A stretch of 9,777 bases of DNA from assembly GCF_946479605.1 (NCBI RefSeq), contig NZ_CAMLGT010000142.1, positions 1-9,777 on the forward strand. The letters are read 5' to 3'. The notes under the pieces were generated by a model. It did no database searches. It had not been told where the DNA came from and saw only the letters and a list, made by a program, of their open reading frames with translations. Source of the stretch: an uncultured Lacibacter sp. (GTDB lineage: Bacteria; Bacteroidota; Bacteroidia; Chitinophagales; Chitinophagaceae). The translations under genes were made by a program, and so were the position numbers. This document shows, in pieces, positions 1 through 8,200 of this stretch (the first letter of the stretch is position 1; each line of letters opens with the position of its first letter).

Positions 1-528
1 TTATCGTTTGAGCATTGTTTGGAAATTGGCTGTGGCACCGGAAAGAACACTGTATGGCTAATGCAAAAAGCAACTACAGTTGCAGCTGTTGACCTGAGTG
101 AAGAAATGCTGGCAAAGGCAAAAGAAAAGATCACTGCCGCACATGTGCTGTTTATACAGGCCGACATTACAAAGCAATGGAATTTTGTACAGCATCCGGT
201 TGATCTTATCAGTTTCAGTCTTGTACTGGAGCATATTGAATTGTTAGCGCCCATCTTCAAAAAAGCAACAGCGGCTCTGCAACCTGGCGGGCATCTCTAC
301 ATCAGCGAACTGCATCCGTTTAAACAATACAATGGCAGTAAAGCAAGATTTGAAACGGAAGCAGGTACACAGGTGGTTACCTGTTTCAATCATCACATTA
401 CTGATTTTACAGATGCTGCGGCTGAAAACGATCTGCTACTTGTAAACCTAAAGGAGTATTTCGATAATGATGACCGGAATGCCATTCCCCGACTGCTTAC
501 ACTTCTTTTTCAAAAAAAAGCTGATTAA
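1..528 (+). CDS. Class I SAM-dependent methyltransferase, 5'-truncated by the window edge
   Basis: The frame is open from base 1, so the gene begins upstream; the TTG at position 19 is internal and not a real start. 175 codons plus a stop remain. Motif I, the glycine-rich SAM-binding loop, is visible as LEIGCGTGKNT (codons 7-17). It is followed by the acidic strand end VAAVDLSEEMLAKAK, which usually contacts the SAM ribose, then by QADI, the motif IV-like DLISFSLVLEHI, and LQPGGHLYISELHP. This order fits the Methyltransf_11/25 Rossmann fold. The acceptor substrate cannot be told from the sequence; small molecule, lipid or protein are all possible. The protein is presumably cytoplasmic, since the visible part has no hydrophobic segment. 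The next gene starts 52 bases after the stop on the same strand, and I see no terminator between them, so co-transcription is possible. The family call is firm; the specificity is unknown. Confidence 0.9.
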   Translation, partial: LSFEHCLEIGCGTGKNTVWLMQKATTVAAVDLSEEMLAKAKEKITAAHVLFIQADITKQWNFVQHPVDLISFSLVLEHIELLAPIFKKATAALQPGGHLYISELHPFKQYNGSKARFETEAGTQVVTCFNHHITDFTDAAAENDLLLVNLKEYFDNDDRNAIPRLLTLLFQKKAD

Positions 529-565
529 TGTTGTTTGCATTTGGCTAAAAGAATTTTTAACTTAA

Positions 566-581
566 TAGCAAACTATTGCTA
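566..581 (+). promoter_or_regulatory. Small stem-loop abutting the start codon of the membrane-protein gene
   Basis: TAGCAA pairs with TTGCTA across the four-base loop ACTA. One further A-T pair (565/582) reaches into the ATG at 581-583. The hairpin would place the initiation codon at the base of a six- to seven-pair stem. Bacteroidota initiate mostly without a Shine-Dalgarno site and favour unstructured A-rich leaders, so it could dampen translation. It is short and AT-rich, and may be chance. Confidence 0.3.
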
Positions 582-1096
582 TGCGTTACATTCTATGCCT
601 TTTCACAGCGTTCCTTCTTGTGTTTTCTGCCAACTCCCAAACATCCATTTGCTTTGCTGCAAGCTTATCCATTACAAACCCTGTTGATCAGGAGATCATC
701 AAACCGCAGCAACAGAAACAAAAGCTGACATTTAAAGAAAGGCTTTTAAAAAAAATCCTGGAACGGAAATTAAAACGGGCAGCTCTCGATAAAGAAAAAC
801 GAGCGGTAAATACTTTTGGTATTCTCTCTTTTGCTTCAGGCATAGCAGCATTGGTAAGCTTCATTTTAGTTGGCGTTGTTTTATCCTCAGCCTTGATGAA
901 CGTATTGGCAATACTTTCATTATTACTAATGGTATTGGCGCTGGTAACAGGTATCGTCAGTTTGTCTATGAGAAAAAAACTTGCTGACAAGAAAGGTACT
1001 CATCTTGGATTTGCCTTGACTGGCGTCATTATTGGCGGCGGATTAATACTCGCCATTCTTATTGCCATTATCTATATAATGATCTATGGTTTTTAA
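581..1096 (+). CDS. Small membrane protein with signal peptide and DUF4190-like C-terminus
   Basis: 171 residues; I know of no specific function. Residues 1-19 form a signal-peptide-like segment (MRYILCLFTAFLLVFSANS followed by Q). Residues 41-75 are strongly basic and probably helical (KLTFKERLLKKILERKLKR), a likely soluble or membrane-surface segment. Residues 78-101, 105-129 and 143-170 are three hydrophobic stretches. The second and third are separated by the polar segment RKKLADKKGT, and the third includes the glycine-rich GVIIGGG. This pattern resembles the DUF4190-type small membrane domain common in Bacteroidota, but the assignment is by eye. No catalytic motif is seen. The ATG at 581 is chosen because it gives the signal peptide directly and lies 52 bases after the methyltransferase stop; the two may share a transcript. 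The gene is convergent with the DUF4476 gene. It could instead be an unrelated hypothetical membrane protein. Confidence 0.75.
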   Translation: MRYILCLFTAFLLVFSANSQTSICFAASLSITNPVDQEIIKPQQQKQKLTFKERLLKKILERKLKRAALDKEKRAVNTFGILSFASGIAALVSFILVGVVLSSALMNVLAILSLLLMVLALVTGIVSLSMRKKLADKKGTHLGFALTGVIIGGGLILAILIAIIYIMIYGF

Positions 1097-1102
1097 ATAA
1101 AA

Positions 1103-1124
1103 AGCCTCCGTAATACCGGAGGCT
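1103..1124 (-). terminator. Intrinsic terminator between convergent genes, mainly serving the minus-strand gene
   Basis: AGCCTCCG and CGGAGGCT form a perfect 8-bp GC-rich stem around the loop TAATAC. On the minus strand the stem is followed by a T-rich tract (complement of 1091-1102), the classic Rho-independent layout for the DUF4476 gene ending at 1161. On the plus strand the stem begins 6 bases after the stop of the small membrane-protein gene but is followed by CTACTAT, so it would be a weak terminator in that direction. Confidence 0.85.
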
Positions 1125-1160
1125 CTACTATAGATGTTCCTGCTTAATCTGTTCAAAAGG

Positions 1161-1940
1161 TTAATCTCTGTATGAGGAAATATACCTTGTAAGTTCTGTT
1201 TTACTATTGCCGAAATTAAAGACGTCATTCACCACAAAATAGTTGCTTCGGTCCGTAGTATACCGGTAGGCAAATTTGGCGAAATCAAGACGGCCCTGTT
1301 CAAAGCTGAAGAGATAAGCCAGTTCTTTTACTTGTTGTGCATTTACGGGGTTATTTGGCAAAACTGAACGTAGCAGCTCCATTTTATCTTTATCAAAATT
1401 GCTGCGCTCTACAGATTGTTTCAGCTGTTGAAACCGTTGGTAGTCCATTGGCTGGTTGCGGTTGTTGCCGTTGTTGTTTCCCCAGCCTCCATTATTGTTG
1501 TTGTTCCAGCCACCATTGTTGCCATTATTGTTTCCCCAGCCATCATTGTTCCAGCCACCACGGTCGTTGTTCCATTCATCATCATACCGATTATCCATAC
1601 GCTGCTCATCAATAAACACTTTACCAAAGCGGTTAATGATAATATCGGTATGCATACCACGGCGGATGTTCACATTGCTGTTATAGATCAGCTCATCCCT
1701 GTTGTTACCAAACAAACCTTTACGCCTGTTGCTGATGCTGTAGATCTGTACACGGTGATTGCCGGGCGAAAGATTGCTGATGCGGATCTCCCGTTTGCCT
1801 TGCTGCACCTGTCGGCCATCGATCATTACACGAACAGGTTCATTGCTCATCGTGGTAATACTAAGCCTTGCTTCGTCAAAAGCGGCAAAGGAAATAAGTG
1901 TGATGAATAAGAAGGTAAAAAGGGTAAATATCTTTTTCAT
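1161..1940 (-). CDS. Secreted DUF4476 protein with PEGA-like N-terminal domain and Asn/Gly/Trp-rich linker
   Basis: 259 residues. Residues 1-19 are a signal peptide (MKKIFTLFTFLFITLISFA), giving a periplasmic or extracellular protein with no lipobox cysteine. Residues 25-70 look like a PEGA-type beta domain, with VRVMIDGRQVQQGKREIRI then SNLSPGNHRVQIYS, as in surface-associated proteins. Residues 117-163 are a low-complexity linker of Asn, Gly, Trp and Asp. Residues 165-255 match the DUF4476 pattern: FQQLKQSVERSNFDKDKMELLRSVL, then a QVKELAYLFSFEQGRLDFAKFAYRYTTDRSNYF core. DUF4476 is a helical domain of unknown function, widespread in Bacteroidota secreted proteins; no enzyme activity is known to me. 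The ATG at 1940 is chosen because it starts the signal peptide; upstream sequence is A-rich without an adjacent Shine-Dalgarno, normal for this phylum. The gene is transcribed divergently from the macroglobulin gene and ends at a strong hairpin terminator. Confidence 0.88.
   Translation of the reverse strand: MKKIFTLFTFLFITLISFAAFDEARLSITTMSNEPVRVMIDGRQVQQGKREIRISNLSPGNHRVQIYSISNRRKGLFGNNRDELIYNSNVNIRRGMHTDIIINRFGKVFIDEQRMDNRYDDEWNNDRGGWNNDGWGNNNGNNGGWNNNNNGGWGNNNGNNRNQPMDYQRFQQLKQSVERSNFDKDKMELLRSVLPNNPVNAQQVKELAYLFSFEQGRLDFAKFAYRYTTDRSNYFVVNDVFNFGNSKTELTRYISSYRD
1452..1592 (-). repeat. Asn/Gly/Trp repeat linker within the DUF4476 gene
   Basis: The DNA repeats with a 54-base period: TTTCCCCAGCC on the plus strand occurs at 1477 and again at 1531. 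In the protein this is an 18-residue period beginning GWGNNNGNN at residues 134 and 152. The composition is almost only Asn, Gly and Trp with Asp at the edge. It is probably a flexible linker between the PEGA-like and DUF4476 domains. Such triplet-rich repeats can change length by slippage. Confidence 0.8.
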
Positions 1941-1977
1941 TTGATTGTATTTTGATTGTTGTCAATTGCCGATGTAA

Positions 1978-2039
1978 TTACATGCAGCATTTCGTTTCCG
2001 GGGTTTTTCGTTCTTTGCTCATTCCATAATCGCCTCCTT
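1978..2039 (-). promoter_or_regulatory. Shine-Dalgarno-like site plus 14-codon mini-ORF in the DUF4476 leader
   Basis: On the minus strand a perfect AAGGAGG (2039-2033) is followed, 5 bases on, by ATG GAA TGA and, 10 bases on, by an ATG (2022-2020) opening a 14-codon frame, MSKERKTPETKCCM, ending with TAA at 1980-1978. The next gene starts at 1940. A consensus Shine-Dalgarno is unusual in this phylum, where few genes rely on one. It may be a leader peptide or a chance match. No attenuator hairpin was recognised. Confidence 0.2.
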
Positions 2040-2044
2040 GTTTT

Positions 2045-2079
2045 GAAAGTATAGATGCCAAAACAAATGCCACGGCAAA
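2045..2079 (-). promoter_or_regulatory. Weak candidate promoter for the DUF4476 gene
   Basis: Read on the minus strand, TTTG (2079-2076) is followed after 22 bases by TATACTTTC (2053-2045). This roughly resembles the Bacteroidota pattern TTTG - about 19 bases - TAnnTTTG, but the spacing is long and the last base differs. It would give a leader of about 100 bases before the ATG at 1940. It is only a candidate. Confidence 0.25.
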
Positions 2080-2219
2080 AAAACAGCTTGTAAAGATTCG
2101 TTAAAGCATTTGCGGTTTTACAGTACCCCATCTGAAGCTTGCAGATCATTCACCACGGGTTTATGTAATTCATTGTTTCTTTGCATCACATCAGCACAGT
2201 ATTGATTACCTTACATAAA

Positions 2220-5200
2220 ATGCTTTCTATGTTTTTGAAACGTATTTCTCTTGTTAACCTGTTTATCCTTTTGTTCAGCATGAGCTTATTTGCACAAAAC
2301 AAATTCAACTACACAGCTGCGTGGAAAAAAGTGGACGAGTTGATCAACAAAAAAGGGTTGACCGAATCGGCCCTGAAAGAAGTAAAAACCATTTACGATG
2401 CAGCTAAAAAAGAAAAGAACAACGGGCAGTTGCTCAAAACTGTTCTTTTCCGTTTATCGTTACAGCAGCAGAAAGAAGAAGATGCTGATGAAAAAGCCAT
2501 TGCTGAAATTGAAAAAGAGATCAGCATTTCGGCTGAACCATTAAAATCCGTTTTAACCAATTATGCAGCGGAAGCTTACTGGCAGTTTTTTCAGAATAAC
2601 CGCTGGCAGTTTTATCAACGTACGAATACCGTTGGTTTTAATAAAGCCGATATCAATACATGGACCATTGATGACCTGCATAAAAAGATCAGCAGCTTAT
2701 TTCTTGCATCACTGCAAAACAAAAAACTCTTGCAACAAACAAAGCTTGATGCATTTGATGTAGTGATCAACAAAGGAAATGTGCGCCATCTTCGTCCAAC
2801 ATTATACGATCTGCTGGCGCACAGAGCTATTTCTTATTTCGAAAACGATGAACGCAGCATTACCAGGCCCGAAGAAGTATTTGAATTGAATATGGCCGCA
2901 GCTTATGATCCTGCTGCTGATTTTATTACAAGAAAATTCAGCACCACCGATTCATTATCACTCACGCACAAAGCACTTTTGCTGTATAAAGAACTGATTG
3001 CCTTTCACATCAACGATGCAAAACCGGATGCGTTGATGGATGTTGATCTGCTGCGTTTGCAGTTTGTGCATCGCTATGCAACCATGGAAAATAAAACCGA
3101 GTTGTACCGCATGGCGTTGAATCATTTGCTGCATCAATACAATTACCAGCCGGTTGCTGCACAGGCTGCTTACCTGCTGGCAAAAGATTATGCTGATTAT
3201 GCTGCTACTTATGATTTCAGAAAACATAAAGTAAACGACGAACAGAACCCACGCTACTATTACCAGAAAGCAATGGAGCTGTGCAAACGCATAACTGCAC
3301 AAACAACATTGAGCGAAGGAAAAGCCAACTGTGCAAACCTGATCAAAGAAATTGAAAACAAGCAACTGTCACTTACTTCAGAAAAAGTAACCCTGCCGGG
3401 ACAACCTTTCCGTTCGTTGCTGAACTATAAAAATGTGCCGAAGGTTTTTTTACGCATTATCCCTGTCAGCAAAACTGACATGGAGAATATGGAACAAAAC
3501 CGTTGGGAAGATGAATACTGGAAAAAACTGATTGTACTGAAAGCAACCAGCACCATTTCATATTCGTTGCCTGCCACCGAAGATTACCAGCAGCACAGCA
3601 CAGAAATAAAAGTACCGGCATTACCTGTTGGCACTTATCTCTTACTTGCAAGTGCGGATGAAAAATTTACGCTGACAAAAAATGTATTGGCCGTTCAGTT
3701 CTTTCATGTAAGTGCCATTGCCTGGATGCACAGCAACAATAACTTTTTTGTATTGAACAGAGAAAGCGGTCAGCCATTACAAAAAGCAGCGGTTACTGTT
3801 TGGGAACGTTACTACGATTATAATCAACGTAAAACCGTAAATAATAAAGTAGGCAATTACAGCACTGATGCGAACGGCTGGTTCACGGCAAACAATAAAG
3901 GTGAAAACCGGCACAGCCGTACACTGGAGATAAGCTATGAAAAAGATCATCTCTTTTTAGATGATGCTGCGTATAGCTATAGGTACGAAGACAAACCTGC
4001 AACAGCTGATGAAGCAAAAACAAGACGCAGCTTCTTCTTTACCGATCGTTCAATTTATCGCCCGGGTCAAACCATTTACTTCAAAGGTCTTGTTACAGCA
4101 ACGGATGCTGAAACTGGTTTGCCAAAAGTTGTTAGTGGTCTCAGCACAACTATCTATCTCTATGATGCCAATTACCAGAAAGTAGATTCTATTAAACTTC
4201 AGACAAACGGATTTGGCTCGTATGCAGGAAAATTTGTGTTGCCGCTTGGTCGAGCCAACGGGCAATTCCGTTTACAGGAATCAGCAACAAATAGTATGGT
4301 TTATTTTTCTGTAGAAGAATACAAGCGTCCAAAGTTTTTTGTGGAGTATAAACCTGTTAAACAAAGTTTCCGCATCAATGACCAGATCACTGTTACCGGT
4401 GAAGCAAAAGCGTATGCCGGCAATAACATTGATGGAGCAAAAGTGAAATACCGTGTTGTGCGTGAACCACGTTTGCTCTATCCCTGGCTTAGCTGGAAAT
4501 GGGGCTGGCCACTTATGAACGAACAGGAAATTGCACACGGTGAAGCAACAACAAAAGCAGACGGCAGTTTTGAAATCAAGTTCAACGCTGTGCCCGATAA
4601 ACAGGTGCGTAAAGAACTGGAACCGGTTTTTGATTACAAAGTAATTGCTGATGTTACTGACTTAAACGGTGAAACAAGAAGCGGTGAAACCATCATCAGT
4701 GTAGGTTACAGTGCATTGCAGTTGCAAATCAGTTTACCGAAGGGTGAATTGCAACAGGCTGCACAATTCAACAGCATCAACATCCGCACACAAAACCTGA
4801 TGAATGAATTTGTGAAGAGCATGGTTACCGTAAGCATGTATAAACTGAAAGCACCTGATCGTCTTATCCACAACCGTTATTGGGAAGCACCAGACCAATT
4901 CATCATGAATGAAAAAGATTACCGTGCTGATTTTCCTAACGATGAGTACAACAATGAAACAGATAAAGCAACCTGGGAACGTGGAGAGAAAGTGTTTGAG
5001 AAAAAAGACAGTTCCGCAGAAAACGGGCAATGGGCAATAGACAATAAGCAATTAAAGGCAGGCTGGTATTTAATTGAAGCCGTTACAAAAGATAAAGATG
5101 GCAAAGAAATAAAGAACCAAACCTATGTACAGTTAACAGATAGCAATAACAAACTGTCAACACCTGAATATGTTTGGCAACTGCCTTCTACCGTAACAGG

Positions 5201-8200
5201 AGAGCCGGGCAGCAATGCAACTTTACAATTTGGCACAAGTGCTGCCAATGTGTTTTTAATTCAGTTAGACCCAAAGAACACAACAGGCAATCTTCAGTTT
5301 TACCAACTGAATAACGAACAGAAACAATTTAGTGTACCTGTTACAGAAAAACAACGTGGTGGTTTTGGTTATGCGTATGCGTTTGTCAAGAACAATCGAT
5401 TCTACAACTTCACCCGCTATGTGCATGTTCCGTGGACAAACAAAGACCTGAACATCAGTTATGAAACTTTCCGTGATAAAACATTGCCCGGCAGTGAAGA
5501 GCAATGGAAAATAAAAATCAGCGGTTACAAAGGCGATAAGGTTGCAGCAGAAATGCTGGCAAGTATGTATGATGCATCGCTTGATCAGTTTAAAACACAT
5601 CAATGGAATAAGCCGGATTTATTTCCGATAAATTATTTGCAGAGTAACTGGAGTGGAGCAGGGTTTGCAATGATTAATTCGCAAGAGAGGAATTGGAACG
5701 ATGATAGCTTTTCTGCTTTCGATAAAGAATATGATGAATTGGAAAGTATTGCTGACAGAACGCCAACGCATATCCGATACCAGGCAAGAGAAAGCAGAGC
5801 AAAATCTGAAACTTTAAGCGCTCCAGCACCAGCTATGCAAGATGGCGAATCACTCAATGAAGTTGTTGTAGTTGGATTCGGAACACAAAAAAAGCAATCT
5901 ATTACGGGTTCTGTCCAACGCATAGAGGATACCATAAAACAACCCTTAAAAAATGACAATAACACAAAAATCCGAACCAACTTTAACGAAACCGCTTTTT
6001 TCTTCCCCGACTTAAAAACAGATGCAGAAGGAAATATCACGTTCAGCTTTACCATGCCTGAAGCATTAACGAAATGGAAAGCACAGTTGCTGGCACATAC
6101 AAAAGACCTGTCGATGGGTTTGAGTGAAACAAGCATCGTTACACAAAAAGACCTGATGGTGCAGCCTTTTGCTCCACGTTTCCTGCGTGAAGGTGATCGT
6201 TTTGAATTTACGGCCAAGATCAGTAACCTTACTGATAAAGAAATTACCGGTACAAGTAATCTGCAACTGCTCAACACTGCCACCATGCAACCCGTTGATG
6301 GCTGGTTTCAGAATACATTTCCTGTTCAGCATTTCACGGTAGGGCCAAAACAAAGTACCGTTGTGAAATTCCGCACCGAAGTGCCGTACAATTTTAATGA
6401 TGCATTAACCTACAGGATCATTGCCAAAGCTGATAACAAAACAGATGGCGAAGAAGCAACCCTGCCTGTACTCACCAACCGCATGCTGGTAACAGAATCG
6501 TTACCGTTGTGGATGAACGGCGATGGAACAAAAACCTTCAGCTTCAGCAAACTGCTTAACTCTGAAAAATCAGAGAGTTTAACGCATCATCGCTTTACCA
6601 TTGAGTTTACCAGCAATCCTGTTTGGTATGCTGTGCAGGCATTGCCTTACCTAATGGAATATCCATACGAATGTGCTGAGCAAACATGGAACAGGTTTTA
6701 TGCCAATGCGCTTGCTTCACACATCACACAAAAACTGCCACGCATACAACAGGTGATGCAGCAATGGAAAATAAAAGACACAGCAGCGCTGATGAGCAAC
6801 CTGCAAAAGAATGAAGAACTGAAAAATGCATTGCTTCAGGAAACACCCTGGGTGTTGCAGGCAAAGAATGAAGAGCAACAAAAGAAAAACATTGCATTGC
6901 TGTTCGATATGATCCGCATGAGTAGTGAGTTAAGCAAAACCATTGCACAACTGCAACAGATGCAAACGGTGAACGGTGGTTTTATGTGGTTCAAAGGCGG
7001 GCCCGATGACCGTTACATCACACAATACATTGTAACAGGCATTGGTCACCTGCAAAAACTAAATGCAGTACCAAAAGAACAACAGGCTGCATTGAATGCA
7101 ATGGTTGCAAAGGCAATTGTTTATCTCGACAAACGATTGAAAGATGACTATGACAACCTGTTGAAGTACAAAACCCCGTTGAAGAATAACAACATCGGTT
7201 CAACACAAATTCAGTATTTGTACATGCGCAGCTTCTTCCCTTCCATTGCGCAAACAAAAGGAACAGAAACAGCGTTCAATTATTACAACACACAGGCGAA
7301 ACAGCATTGGGTAAAACAAAGTCGTTATATGCAGGGCATGATCGCATTGGCCATGCATCGCAGTAAAGATGCAAAAACAGCAACCGCCATTGTGCAATCC
7401 TTAAAAGAAAATGCATTGCTGAGTGAAGAGATGGGCATGTACTTTAAAGAATTCAATGCAGGTTATTACTGGTACCAGGCTCCTGTGGAAGCACAGGCCT
7501 TGATGATCGAAGTATTCAACGATGTAACTGCTGATAAAAAAGCGGTGAATGCGCTCAAGACATGGTTGCTGAAACAAAAGCAAACACAAAACTGGAAAAC
7601 AACCATTGCCACTGCTGAAGCATGTTATGCCTTGTTGCTGCAAGGTGGCGAATGGATCGCTACTGAACCTGTTGTGGAGATAAAAGCAGGCGATCAACTC
7701 TTCAGCACTTCAACAGAAAAAACAGAAGCGGGCACAGGTTATTTCAAACGCAGCATTGATGGCAACTTTGTAAAACCAAGTTTCGGAAATATCAATGTGA
7801 GTGTCAGCAAATCAAACGGGCAGCCAACATGGGGTGCAGCTTACTGGCAATACTTTGAAAACATAGACAAGATCACCTCTGCTGAAACACCGTTGAAGTT
7901 GCAGAAGAAATATTTTGTTGAGCGCAACACCGCAAGCGGCCCGGTACTTACACCGGTAAACGAAGGCGACGAATTAAAAGTAGGCGATAAAATTAAAGTG
8001 CGCATTGAATTGCGTGTTGACCGCAACATGGAATATGTACACATGAAAGATATGCGTCCAAGCTGTATGGAGCCGGTGAATGTATTGAGCCAATACAAGT
8101 GGCAGGGCGGCTTAGGTTATTATGAAAGCACCAAAGATGCCAGCACCAGTTTCTTCTTCAGTTACCTGAACAAAGGCACGTACGTATTCGAATACCCGAT

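Larger units (their letters stand above)
1941..2219. other. Divergent intergenic control region between the DUF4476 and macroglobulin genes
   Basis: 279 bases that must hold the promoters for both flanking genes. On the minus strand there is a weak promoter candidate and an unusual leader, listed separately. On the plus strand, TTTCTTTG at 2177-2184 resembles the Bacteroidota -7 box (TAnnTTTG) with one mismatch, but no TTTG lies at the right distance upstream. I therefore cannot place the macroglobulin promoter. No repeats, tRNA or convincing terminator are seen. Confidence 0.6.

Noticed and set aside
19..21. TTG at position 19 as the start of the methyltransferase
   Set aside because: The frame is open upstream to base 1, and starting here would cut into motif I; the gene is truncated by the window edge.
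1337..1910. Plus-strand frames rich in Cys, His, Val and Ile opposite the DUF4476 gene
   Set aside because: They are the complement of the Asn/Gly/Trp repeat and flanking codons; the minus-strand frame has a signal peptide and a known domain.
1937..2149. A 70-codon minus-strand frame whose TGA overlaps the DUF4476 ATG by four bases
   Set aside because: The overlap looks like translational coupling, but the peptide is Cys-rich with no signal or domain, and the frame crosses the region expected to hold the promoters. Chance is more likely.
2177..2184. TTTCTTTG as the -7 box of the macroglobulin promoter
   Set aside because: It lacks the A at the second position and there is no TTTG or TTG at the expected distance upstream.
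2181..2219. TTG at 2181 as start of the macroglobulin gene
   Set aside because: It would add 13 residues (MHHISTVLITLHK) before the signal peptide and has poorer context than the ATGs at 2220 and 2229.
5633..6286. A 217-codon open frame on the minus strand opposite the macroglobulin bait region
   Set aside because: It lies wholly inside a well-supported gene, has no recognisable domain, and its Cys/Ser/Val-rich composition is what the complement of the plus-strand codons gives.
6560..6575. CTCTGA-AAAA-TCAGAG hairpin inside the macroglobulin gene
   Set aside because: It has no T tract, is in the middle of coding sequence, and is explained by ordinary codons (NSEKSES).
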